Assembly: GCA_002719815.1 (NCBI GenBank)
Contig: PBET01000012.1
Location: 1-44,214 of the forward strand
DNA length: 44,214 nt
Direction: 5' to 3'
DNA from: Methanobacteriota archaeon
GTDB taxonomy: Archaea > Thermoplasmatota > Poseidoniia > Poseidoniales > Poseidoniaceae
Shown piece after piece: positions 1 to 8,849 of the stretch. The position numbers were made by a program, and so were the translations under genes. Positions within the stretch are counted from its first letter, which is position 1. Every line of letters starts with the position of its first letter. Under the pieces are notes generated by a model, which ran no database searches, had not been told where the DNA came from, and saw only the letters and a program-made list of their open reading frames with translations.

Positions 1-692
1 ACAATCTCAGAATTGAGGTCATCGAAGTCGTAGAGGTCAATGACTGCAGGATCGTTGTTCGCATCGAGAACAAGAATGGATGTGCTGCCCTGCAAGTAGA
101 GTTGCCCATCGTTTGGATGCTGAATCGCGTCGTAGAGTGGGATGCTGACAGGGGCGAACGATGTGATTGGGTCAACAGGTGCGAGGGCTTCAAAAGCGAG
201 TTCTGTGATGACCGCATCGGATGGCAACGTCCATCCAGCACCTGATGCACTGTTGGGAGAGAGTCGGTCTGAGTAAGGATTTGCTCCATCAAAAGAATCG
301 GATGCACCTAACGTCCCTAGTCCTCTCCAATCGAAGAGATTGACACCAATATCGTTGGCAACGAGAAGCGGTTCATTGATCATCAAACCATTTGAACCAT
401 TCACATGGACTTGCAACGAAACATTGGAAATTTCTGCACCGGGTGCAAATTCAAGAACCCAATCAGCCGTTGCCTGATTGGAAAGAATTGGGTCATTGCC
501 TACAATTGCATCCAGTTGAATCCAACCCGTATCATTTGACCCAGAAAGAGGCCATGAAACTACATCATCCGTTTCATGCGCCGAAGCAAGTGGAACGCCT
601 GCGAGCCCAGCAGACCACGATGCGAGAAGCATCAACAAGGTCAGGAAGACCGCCCTTTTGGGGCCTTTGCGGTTCGTATGGCGTTCGCTCAT
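1..692 (-). CDS. Secreted/surface protein, N-terminal part (gene runs off the left edge)
   Basis: Reverse-strand reading frame is open from ATG (complement of 690-692) to position 1: MSERHTNRKGPKRAVFLTLLMLLASWSAGLAGVPLASAHETDDVVSW..., with a basic N-terminus and hydrophobic signal-like segment. Absent from the ORF track because it has no stop within the window. Confidence 0.75.
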   Translation of the reverse strand, partial: MSERHTNRKGPKRAVFLTLLMLLASWSAGLAGVPLASAHETDDVVSWPLSGSNDTGWIQLDAIVGNDPILSNQATADWVLEFAPGAEISNVSLQVHVNGSNGLMINEPLLVANDIGVNLFDWRGLGTLGASDSFDGANPYSDRLSPNSASGAGWTLPSDAVITELAFEALAPVDPITSFAPVSIPLYDAIQHPNDGQLYLQGSTSILVLDANNDPAVIDLYDFDDLNSEI

Positions 693-749
693 AGACACAA
701 TGCAATCACTTCACTACATAAAGGCCCTGTGTCGTTGATAGAACAACAC

Positions 750-812
750 TTCATTCCAAATCGGACAATTCGCCATTCTCGTTCACATACAGAAGTCAAA
801 TTGCAGAGGTTC
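750..812 (-). pseudogene. Decayed duplicate of the pyruvate kinase C-terminal end
   Basis: By eye 55/63 positions match 2963-3025 (3' end of pyk). The reverse strand reads TSAI*LLYVNENGELSDLE* versus pyk TSTIRLLYVNEKGELSDLE*, with an in-frame TGA replacing an Arg codon. Confidence 0.8.
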
Positions 813-932
813 AATCAGTGATTCAAGTAATGGTTCTAAGCCTTCCAATCTAACCGCTAGGTTGTGTGTTATTTATCAGCAAGCGGGCAATGATGGAAAA
901 ATAAGTAAATACTATGACGAGATGTTTCATTC

Positions 933-2240
933 ATGGCAGAACTGGAGTCCATGACGCCGGTTGCCGCAATCGTTTGTATCCTCTTGGGGTGCACCAGTTT
1001 GTTGCTGCTCAAAAGGTCCCCAAATCGTGGCTGGATTGACCAAATGGGCGGCATGATGCTCGGCTGGATTATCCTCTTTACTGGGCTCAGTTATGCCGCA
1101 AAAGCGGTTCGGGAAGCGTTTGAAGATTCCAGTGTAGACTTAGATTTCTTTCGATATAGTCAAAATTCATTCTTCTTAGTTTCAACCATTCTTGGAGCTT
1201 CATTTACGTTCTTCTATCCTTATCCTATCCTGCAAAAATCTTCGCGAATAAAGACCGCGCCGTACTTTGTTAGTGTACTAAGTTTGGTTCTAATCGTTAG
1301 TATGTTACTTTTGGATTACAAATACATAGGCACCACAAAAATCGTCTACATCCCTGGATTCATCGTTCTCATCTCTGTATACTTCCGTTTCCTCACAGAT
1401 GAGATTAAAAATGGTGATGAGACTGCGCGAAGACTTTCTTTCGCCGCAGGGTTGATCATCATCGCACTGCATGGGGCAGAAATGACATGGTGGTTGGCTC
1501 AATTGATTTCAATCAACGATGAATTTATCGGAAGAAGCGCGATAGAGTCGGGCGTCGGTGACTTTTCACGGATACCCACCTGGATAGGCTACAATGTGAT
1601 GACAACTATAGGAGCGGTAGCCACACTCACCCTTGCTGCTGGAGAAACTTGGCGCGCACAAGTAAAAGGAGTAAGTGGGTTCACTATCATCACCTACCTT
1701 ATACTCGGAGTGGGCCTAATTAGTGGAATTGCAGATTACGCTGTTCTTGATATTGTGAACAGTTGCATGTACACCGTATGCAATGAATTTCCAGAAAGCT
1801 ATTCTATTTGGTACACGTTTACGACAGATGCATTGGTCCTTCTCTTCACGCCCCTCATTTCGATGTACGTTCTGTTGAATTTTGATGTCATTGATTCGGG
1901 ATCGGAAGAAAATCGTTGGCTGACGAGAATCATTGTCATCCTGATGTTGCTCATCGTATCGTCGACCATGATTGAATTGCTTCAATCCTTCCTCCCAGTA
2001 TCACAAATGATTTCTTCAGCAATTCTTGCCATGGTCGTTGCAATCTTCATCGGTTGGGAGGAGCGAATCATGCAGAAACTAATCGAACAGGGTGAGAGCA
2101 TTTCAAAGAAACTGTCTTCACTCAAAGAGATACATGAACCTGAATTGGATGCATCGGAACTCGAGTCTTTCTCCAAAGCTATGGGGGCACTCCTCGTTTT
2201 CACTGTGGTTCTGTGCTTTTTGTACTCTTCAATAACATGA
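933..2240 (+). CDS. Polytopic membrane protein of unknown function
   Basis: 435-aa ORF with many hydrophobic segments; AT-rich TATA-like element about 28 nt upstream of the ATG. Confidence 0.85.
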   Translation: MAELESMTPVAAIVCILLGCTSLLLLKRSPNRGWIDQMGGMMLGWIILFTGLSYAAKAVREAFEDSSVDLDFFRYSQNSFFLVSTILGASFTFFYPYPILQKSSRIKTAPYFVSVLSLVLIVSMLLLDYKYIGTTKIVYIPGFIVLISVYFRFLTDEIKNGDETARRLSFAAGLIIIALHGAEMTWWLAQLISINDEFIGRSAIESGVGDFSRIPTWIGYNVMTTIGAVATLTLAAGETWRAQVKGVSGFTIITYLILGVGLISGIADYAVLDIVNSCMYTVCNEFPESYSIWYTFTTDALVLLFTPLISMYVLLNFDVIDSGSEENRWLTRIIVILMLLIVSSTMIELLQSFLPVSQMISSAILAMVVAIFIGWEERIMQKLIEQGESISKKLSSLKEIHEPELDASELESFSKAMGALLVFTVVLCFLYSSIT

Positions 2241-2249
2241 GGTGAAAGA

Positions 2250-2948
2250 ATGACAAAGGACAGTGGCAATATTCGTGATGTGCTGACGAATCTATATTCG
2301 AATTCGACTGCGAATCGATATATTGCAGCAACTGTTCTTGCCTTGGTCGTCGTATTCAGTTACACTGGATACGATACTCTTGTTTACAGACATGATGTTA
2401 TCCAAAATTTTAGCGAAGACAATGAATGGTTGGTGACCTTTGAAACGACCAGCGATACAATGCAACAGACAGTGGTCCTGCAGGACGAAGAAACCAGAGA
2501 TTTGACATTCGATATGGCTGACTTTTCGGTTCCAGAGGGTTATCGGATTGGCTATATTGAAGCGCAAATTGCTGGGGAGGAAACTGCTGGAGTTTTGAGT
2601 GGCAATCAATGCGATTCAATTGCAGGAGATATCGTCCGCAATGAGTTGACAGCACAATGGGACGACCCAAGTAACAATTTGTCGGGACAAGACAGCAGTT
2701 GTATTCCTATCACTCTGCAACTCAGTATTTATCCAGAATTTGATGGAGAAGACAGAACGGTTAGTTCAATTAATGAATTTCAAGCCCTCATGGGTTGGAC
2801 GGATGATGGGTGGGGGAAAGGTATCCTTTTGCTCACCCTAGAGTTGGACACCAACAGCAACACTCCATTCGTCGGGGTGGATGACGATGAAGAAATTACA
2901 ATCGACATCAATGTGGTGATGTTTCGTGCTTCCGTAGAAGCGATTTAA
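2250..2948 (+). CDS. Membrane-anchored extracytoplasmic protein of unknown function
   Basis: 232-aa ORF with one N-terminal TM (YIAATVLALVVVFSYTGY) and an acidic ectodomain; starts 9 nt after the previous stop. Confidence 0.8.
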   Translation: MTKDSGNIRDVLTNLYSNSTANRYIAATVLALVVVFSYTGYDTLVYRHDVIQNFSEDNEWLVTFETTSDTMQQTVVLQDEETRDLTFDMADFSVPEGYRIGYIEAQIAGEETAGVLSGNQCDSIAGDIVRNELTAQWDDPSNNLSGQDSSCIPITLQLSIYPEFDGEDRTVSSINEFQALMGWTDDGWGKGILLLTLELDTNSNTPFVGVDDDEEITIDINVVMFRASVEAI

Positions 2949-2963
2949 TCATCAATCGACGCT

Positions 2964-4433
2964 TCATTCTAGATCGGACAGTTCGCCTTTCTCGTTTACA
3001 TACAGAAGTCGAATGGTAGAGGTTCGCCCAGAGATTGCAAGCGGTGAGCCTGAAATGGCTACAATCGTATCGTTCGGACGGATTTTCTTTTGTTCATGAA
3101 GTTGTTTGACCGCTTCTGCAACGGTTGACCGAGCACGTGTTTGTTCCTCAACAATGAGACTCTCAACACCGGGGAGAATCGTTGTCCTTCGAGCGGCTCG
3201 AATTCGATTTGTCATCGCGTAGATCGGAATCCTTGGGCGATGTGCAGCCATAAGGCGGGCTGCATTACCGTGCTCGGTTCCAACAATGAGATGTTTTGCG
3301 TGGATCTGTCTTGCAATATCGACAGCGGCGCCTGCGATGACACGCGTCGAGACATAGGCTGCAAGAGCAGGTGGGTCTGGGAGTCCTTTTGTCGATTGTT
3401 CGACCGTTTCCGCAATCCGTGCCATCGTTTCAACAGCCTTGACTGGATGCTGGCCGTTTGCAGTCTCTCCAGACAACATGACAGCACTCACGTGTTGACG
3501 AATAGCCGTTGCTACATCGGTGACTTCAGCGCGAGTAGGGCGAGCATGATTGACCATACTCTCCAACATTTGTGTCGCGACAACAACCGGCGTTCCACGC
3601 TCAAGGCATGCTGAGACAATGCGTTCTTGTGCTGCAGGTACTTCCTCGAGGGGAATTTCAACGCCTAAGTCGCCACGCGCTACCATGACAACATCTGCTG
3701 ATTCGACGATGGCAGTTAAGTCCTCAAGTGCAGCAGGATGTTCGATTTTGGCAACAATCCATGTGTGAACACCCGCTGCTTCAATTCGTTCTCGGGCAGG
3801 AAGCAAATCATCTGCACTACGAACGTAAGAAACAGCGACAAAATCGACATTTTGCGAAAGGGCATGATCGAGACAAGCAAGATCGTGTGATCCAACCGCT
3901 GGAAGTTTAACCAATGTTCTTGGTACGTTGATTCCTTTTCGCTCAGTTAAGATTCCACCATCTTCGACGCGACACCGAACAATCTCATCATCAAAATCTG
4001 GAGCCGAGAGAACCTCAAGTCGAATCAAACCATCTGAGAGAAGAACAGGATCGCCCTTTTGGAGGTCTTTGGACAATCCGCCCCATTCAACAGGCAGGGT
4101 CTTGACCATCTCGCCAAGAATTGTTGTACTTTGAGGTGGTAAACCTTCTTTGTATCCACAGTGAAGGTCAACAAGCTCTCCTCGCAAAAGTTCAACTTCA
4201 CCTTCAAATCGTCCCAGTCGTAGTTTAGGACCTGGTAGATCAGCAAGTAAACCAATGTGCAAGCCTGTATCTGACTCTGCTTGACGAATGTTGCGAATCG
4301 TCTGTTCTTTCCCTTCAAAATCTCCGTGTGAATAATTGAGTCTAGCTATGTTCATGCCCGCTTGCATCATCTCTGCAAGCGTCTCAACATGATCACTGGC
4401 TGGCCCAATTGTGGCAATAATTCGAGAGCGCAT
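2964..4433 (-). CDS. pyk: Pyruvate kinase
   Basis: RSRIIATIGPASDHVETLAEMMQAGMNIARLNYSHG, DLPGPKLRLG, VAKIEHPAALEDL, VMVARGDLGVEIPLEEVPAAQERIV, VVVATQMLESM, VMLSGETANGQHPVKAVETMARI. Confidence 0.97.
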   Translation of the reverse strand: MRSRIIATIGPASDHVETLAEMMQAGMNIARLNYSHGDFEGKEQTIRNIRQAESDTGLHIGLLADLPGPKLRLGRFEGEVELLRGELVDLHCGYKEGLPPQSTTILGEMVKTLPVEWGGLSKDLQKGDPVLLSDGLIRLEVLSAPDFDDEIVRCRVEDGGILTERKGINVPRTLVKLPAVGSHDLACLDHALSQNVDFVAVSYVRSADDLLPARERIEAAGVHTWIVAKIEHPAALEDLTAIVESADVVMVARGDLGVEIPLEEVPAAQERIVSACLERGTPVVVATQMLESMVNHARPTRAEVTDVATAIRQHVSAVMLSGETANGQHPVKAVETMARIAETVEQSTKGLPDPPALAAYVSTRVIAGAAVDIARQIHAKHLIVGTEHGNAARLMAAHRPRIPIYAMTNRIRAARRTTILPGVESLIVEEQTRARSTVAEAVKQLHEQKKIRPNDTIVAISGSPLAISGRTSTIRLLYVNEKGELSDLE

Positions 4434-4510
4434 ATGTTCCCCTCTGTCGAGTTTAGATGGACATATTCCATAGTCCTTCCATATGACCCGGCATGCAAAA
4501 ATGACATTGA

Positions 4511-4564
4511 GAATGCATCAAATGGGACCTATACGGAGCGAAGACTCAAACCATTGATGCATTC
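4511..4564. promoter_or_regulatory. Inverted repeat in the divergent pyk/malic-enzyme intergenic region
   Basis: GAATGCATCAAATGG (4511-4525) and CCATTGATGCATTC (4551-4564); reverse complement of the second is GAATGCATCAATGG, differing by one base insertion. Confidence 0.5.
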
Positions 4565-4587
4565 AAGGTTGTTTTGAGGGGAACGAT

Positions 4588-6909
4588 ATGGGCGATAAGA
4601 AAGACCAACTTCTTCGAAAAGAAGCTCTCGATTACCACGAAGAAGCGCCCCAAGGGAAAATCAAGGTCGTACCAACAAAACCCCATTCAACGGCCCATGA
4701 ACTCTCACTCGCATATTCTCCTGGTGTGGCTTACCCTTGTTTGGAGATTGCAGAACGTCCGGAAGATGCGTATCGCTATACGTCCAAAGGCAACCTTGTC
4801 GCCGTCATTTCGAACGGTACTGCAGTTCTCGGTCTTGGAAATATTGGGGCTCTTGCAAGCAAACCGGTTATGGAAGGAAAGGGGCTTTTGCTGAAAACTT
4901 TCGCAGATATCGATGTTTTTGACATCGAAATTGATGTCACGGATCCAGAAGAATTCATCCAAACTGTCGTGAACATTTCCAAGACATTTGGAGGCATCAA
5001 TCTTGAGGATATCAAAGCCCCAGAATGCTTCGAAATTGAACGTCGGATTGCAGAAGCGACCGACATTCCTGTCATGCATGATGATCAACATGGAACTGCG
5101 ATTATCTCAGGAGCGGCCTTGTTGAATGCTGTTGAATTACAAGAGAAGAAACTGGATGAAATTTCTGTCGTTGTCGTTGGCGCTGGAGCTTCTGCTTTTG
5201 CCTGCGCAGAACACTATGTTGCGCTTGGGGTCAAGCGTTCGAACATCAAAATGGTGGATTCGCAAGGCATCATTACAAAATCACGATTAGAACGAGGCGA
5301 GTTGAATGAATACAAAGCAAAGTTTGCCGCCGAATGTGATGATGGCCAACTTATCGATGCAATGAGTGGCGCTGATGTCCTTCTTGGTCTTTCGAAGGGA
5401 GGTTTGGTTACGCAGGACATGGTTGCAGCAATGGCGGAAAAACCAATTGTGTTCGCACTTGCAAATCCAACGCCTGAGATTATGCCAGAAGAAATCCTTG
5501 AGGTTCGAAATGACGCCATTATTGCAACAGGACGTTCCGATTATCCGAATCAAGTCAACAACGTCCTCGGATTTCCGTACATTTTCCGAGGTGCGCTTGA
5601 TGTCCGAGCAAGAGACATTACGCAAAACATGAAGATGGCTGCGACGCGTTCGCTTGCAGAACTTGCAAAAGAACCCGTTCCTGATTATATTTCAGCCGCG
5701 TATGATGGTGCGACAATGGAGTACGGTCCTGAATACATCATTCCCAAACCGTTCGATCGACGTGTCCTGATTTGGGAAGCATCTGCTGTTGCACAAGCGG
5801 CTGTAGAAGAAGGCATTGCTTCGGTTTCCGCTGAAGAATTTTCGCTCCAAGCTTATCGAGAAGATTTGGAAGCGAGATTGGGTATGACCTATTCGATTAT
5901 GCGTAGCATCATCAATCAAGTTCGAAGGAGGAACAAGCGAATTGTCTTCCCCGAAGGTGATAATGAAAAAGTCATACGAGCCGCTGCGCAATTGGTCGAG
6001 CAGAAGATATGCAAACCAATTTTGTTGGGACCTGTTGACCGAATTGCTCGTATGATGGAAGAGATGCATTTTGATTTTGATTACGAATGTTACGACCCAC
6101 GCTTTGATGAACGTCGAAAAGGCGCATACAGTGAAGCATTGTTCGAGCGAAGAAAGCGTAAGGGTGTTACGAAGGTGGATGCTGAAAGGTTGCTCAAGAG
6201 TCGTCCATATTTTGCCAGTCAAATGGTGGAAGCAGGTGATGCTGATGGCTTTGTTGGCGGTGTAAGCCGAAACTACAGCGATGTCCTTCGCCCTGTATTA
6301 GAGACGATAGGAGCTGCTGATGATGCACATTGTCTCATCGGTTGCTACATGGTGACCATCAAAGGCAAAGTTCTGTTCCTTGCAGATGCAACGGTCAACG
6401 TCTACCCAGACAGTCGAACACTCGCTGAAATCGCAGTACAAACTGCAAAGGTTGCTCGACGCTTCGGTGTCGACCCAAAGGTTGCTATGTTGTCCTTCTC
6501 GAACTTTGGAAGTACGCGAGCACAACGCAGTGATCGTATTGAAGAGGCTGTTGAGATGGCTCGGATTCTTGATCCGACGCTTGTGATTGATGGACCAATG
6601 CAAGCCGATACAGCATTGGACCCCAATGTTCAGAAAGAATACCCGTTCATGGAATTTGCAGGACCTGCAAACATCTTGGTATTGCCAAACCTCGCTTCTG
6701 CTAACATCGTCTACAAGATGCTTGAGCAACTTGCAGATGCTGAAATGACAGGGCCGATTCTTGAGGGCATGAAGCATCCAGTCCAGTTGGTTGCTCGTCA
6801 AGATGGAGTGCGACATATCGTCAACATGACGGCCATATGTGTTGCAGATTCAATGCGTAAGGATTCTTATTGGGAAACGCTTGCAGCAAGAGAATCTTCC
6901 GATTCTTGA
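4588..6909 (+). CDS. maeB: NADP-dependent malic enzyme fused to phosphotransacetylase-like domain (MaeB type)
   Basis: HSTAHELSLAYSPGVAYPC, MHDDQHGTAIISGAALLNA, NAD(P)-binding VVVGAGASAFACAEHY, then PTA-like RNKRIVFPEGDNEKVIRAA and MQADTALDP; SD-like GAGGGG upstream. Confidence 0.95.
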   Translation: MGDKKDQLLRKEALDYHEEAPQGKIKVVPTKPHSTAHELSLAYSPGVAYPCLEIAERPEDAYRYTSKGNLVAVISNGTAVLGLGNIGALASKPVMEGKGLLLKTFADIDVFDIEIDVTDPEEFIQTVVNISKTFGGINLEDIKAPECFEIERRIAEATDIPVMHDDQHGTAIISGAALLNAVELQEKKLDEISVVVVGAGASAFACAEHYVALGVKRSNIKMVDSQGIITKSRLERGELNEYKAKFAAECDDGQLIDAMSGADVLLGLSKGGLVTQDMVAAMAEKPIVFALANPTPEIMPEEILEVRNDAIIATGRSDYPNQVNNVLGFPYIFRGALDVRARDITQNMKMAATRSLAELAKEPVPDYISAAYDGATMEYGPEYIIPKPFDRRVLIWEASAVAQAAVEEGIASVSAEEFSLQAYREDLEARLGMTYSIMRSIINQVRRRNKRIVFPEGDNEKVIRAAAQLVEQKICKPILLGPVDRIARMMEEMHFDFDYECYDPRFDERRKGAYSEALFERRKRKGVTKVDAERLLKSRPYFASQMVEAGDADGFVGGVSRNYSDVLRPVLETIGAADDAHCLIGCYMVTIKGKVLFLADATVNVYPDSRTLAEIAVQTAKVARRFGVDPKVAMLSFSNFGSTRAQRSDRIEEAVEMARILDPTLVIDGPMQADTALDPNVQKEYPFMEFAGPANILVLPNLASANIVYKMLEQLADAEMTGPILEGMKHPVQLVARQDGVRHIVNMTAICVADSMRKDSYWETLAARESSDS

Positions 6910-7721
6910 ACGCCTTCTTCGTAAGAGATTGAAGGCCTTCTTGGGCGCCAAATTGCACCAGTTACAAATCCAGCCACAAGGCCTCCGAACAAGAGGTTCG
7001 CCCAGCCATCGATGGCGTATGTACCGAAACCACGTATGACTGGGATGAGGAATGAAGGAATGATCCCCAGCAACGTTGTCCAAATGATTTCAGTTCGCAG
7101 ATTGCCAAGAACATCAGCACTTTTTGGAACACGGCGAGGAGGTTCAGTTCGCGGTGGCGAGAGAACGAATCGGAACACTGTGTTCGGTAATGGGCGATCG
7201 ACGGGGATGTTCGATGTTGCAAATGTGCCAGATTTCCGAGGGTGCATTTCGACTGCCAGACGGTGATGTTGGAGTGGGCCGTTGGTTTCAATTGGCCTTG
7301 GACGGCCATCCATCATACCTCCACGGTGACTGGTGGCAGCAGCATCACTAAGGATTTCGACAATACCTGGATTCAGTTCGATCTGCTCAGAGGCATGATT
7401 CCATTCTGGGAATGAAGGCAATCGAACATCAAGTGATTCTTCCTCCAGATTGGATTCAATCGCTTCCCTCAATGCATGAATTTCATTTATGGTCAAACCT
7501 GTCATTGGCTCGTCCGGTTCATCCGGCGCTTCATCCTCATCGAGCAACCGAGCAACTTGTCCTCGAGTGAGCGGTTTTTTCATGATATAATATGATGGGA
7601 GGCGAACCTCATAACGTGGGCGTTGACTTGCATAAATCCACCCGCCCTTATCGCTTCCAAGCCATGAACTACCCGATGAAATCGGAATGAATTCCAATCC
7701 ATTGGCTTCGATAGGTTCCAC
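6867..7721 (-). CDS. Degenerate FGE/SUMF1-like domain protein with C-terminal transmembrane segments
   Basis: FIPISSGSSWLGSD...RPRYEVRLPSYYIMKKPLTRGQVARLL and VRLPSFPEWNHAS resemble FGE-sulfatase domain motifs; two hydrophobic segments near the C-terminus; no cysteine. Tail overlaps maeB by ~43 nt (convergent). Confidence 0.65.
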   Translation of the reverse strand: MEPIEANGLEFIPISSGSSWLGSDKGGWIYASQRPRYEVRLPSYYIMKKPLTRGQVARLLDEDEAPDEPDEPMTGLTINEIHALREAIESNLEEESLDVRLPSFPEWNHASEQIELNPGIVEILSDAAATSHRGGMMDGRPRPIETNGPLQHHRLAVEMHPRKSGTFATSNIPVDRPLPNTVFRFVLSPPRTEPPRRVPKSADVLGNLRTEIIWTTLLGIIPSFLIPVIRGFGTYAIDGWANLLFGGLVAGFVTGAIWRPRRPSISYEEGVQESEDSLAASVSQ

Positions 7722-7725
7722 GAAA

Positions 7726-8415
7726 TCACTTCAGTTGTTGTACCATCAGGTTGTACCAATTCATGCCTTTTTCATGCTCTTCGAGGTGCTTGAATTGCTT
7801 GAACGGAGAGATGGATCGCATGTATCCAAACGCTGCAAAGTCAACAAGATTTGGCTGTTGGCCACCAAAGAACGGCTCGCCATCAAACGATTCAGTGTAT
7901 TCTGTTAAGAGATCATGCCAGAGTTTCTTCGGGGTTCGACCATCCTTTTTCACGCGTTTTCGAGCGATGATGCCCCACATAATCGGGAATCCTGCCCATG
8001 CGTAGAGTCTTCTTGAGATGAATCCGAACTTTTCGAGTTTTGAAACCCGTCGAGTCGTACTCAGTGCAGCACCGAGCGACCCATAGAGAATCGGTATGGT
8101 GGCTCGTTTCCAAGCCTCATCAACATGTGCCAACATGGAATCATACCGTTCCTCACCACTGGATTGCGTAAGAACGCTGTTGTTGTAGTTCTCATCGATG
8201 TATACCATGATCGGTGTTGAATCGACAACAACCTCGCCGTTTTCATCCGTGAATACGGGTACCTTGTTCCAACCGTTGGTGAATGAGAGTTCTTTCTTTG
8301 TACGCATGGCGTTGACTTGAACTTCAGCAACGTCGAGTCCAAGATGTTCTACAAGCCCTCGAACCTTCCATGAGAACGGACAGGTCTGTAAGACATGCAA
8401 CGTTGCTTGGCTCAT
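7726..8415 (-). CDS. Glutathione S-transferase-like protein, mPGES-2-like
   Basis: LHVLQTCPFSWKVRGLVEHLGLDVAEVQVNAMRTKKELSF..NKVPVF (thioredoxin-fold GST N-domain) and PFFGGQQPNLVDFAAFGYMRSI (C-domain). Start taken at MSQATL inside the ORF-track frame. Confidence 0.75.
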   Translation of the reverse strand: MSQATLHVLQTCPFSWKVRGLVEHLGLDVAEVQVNAMRTKKELSFTNGWNKVPVFTDENGEVVVDSTPIMVYIDENYNNSVLTQSSGEERYDSMLAHVDEAWKRATIPILYGSLGAALSTTRRVSKLEKFGFISRRLYAWAGFPIMWGIIARKRVKKDGRTPKKLWHDLLTEYTESFDGEPFFGGQQPNLVDFAAFGYMRSISPFKQFKHLEEHEKGMNWYNLMVQQLK

Positions 8416-8441
8416 GAGGCAATCCACACGGGGGGACTTCT

Positions 8442-8777
8442 TCAATCCTCGTCAAGTTCCTGTTCAGGACGCCATCCTGGTTTCCAAAATTCATCATTGT
8501 CAAGCCATCCCATCCATTCATCATCATGGCATGAAAGCAATCGAAAAGCACGACTTTCCAATCCCTCACGATTGTATTCAGGTAGGATGCCTTCACTGAA
8601 TGCTTGATGCCAATCCACTTGCATTTGCCGGATTTCTCGTCGTGCCCCCTCTGGGTTGTCAAAATTCATTTCACAAACATCGCGAAGTTCTGAAAGCCAT
8701 TGTCGGGTATCTTTTCGCAATGGGTCACCAATACGCTTCTTTGATGACGCCTTCTTGCCAAACGGCCACCAACCCAT
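8442..8777 (-). CDS. Hypothetical protein
   Basis: 111-aa ORF collinear with the GST-like gene, 26 nt upstream of its proposed start. Confidence 0.6.
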   Translation of the reverse strand: MGWWPFGKKASSKKRIGDPLRKDTRQWLSELRDVCEMNFDNPEGARREIRQMQVDWHQAFSEGILPEYNREGLESRAFRLLSCHDDEWMGWLDNDEFWKPGWRPEQELDED

Positions 8778-8849
8778 AGTGTTGGTTTTTGGCTACTATG
8801 CTTTCATCTTTCGCATGCATATGAAAAACAGCAACCCGTTGGCGAGGGT

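Larger units (their letters stand above)
750..3025. repeat. Imperfect direct repeats (750-812 and 2963-3025) flanking a two-gene cassette
   Basis: Same-orientation 63-nt repeat, ~87% identical by manual alignment; genes at 933-2240 and 2250-2948 lie between the copies. Confidence 0.75.

Noticed and set aside
392-821. Forward ORFs at 392-694 and 576-821
   Set aside because: They lie antisense to the signal-peptide-bearing partial gene (1-692) and the pyk remnant; compositions look like shadow ORFs.
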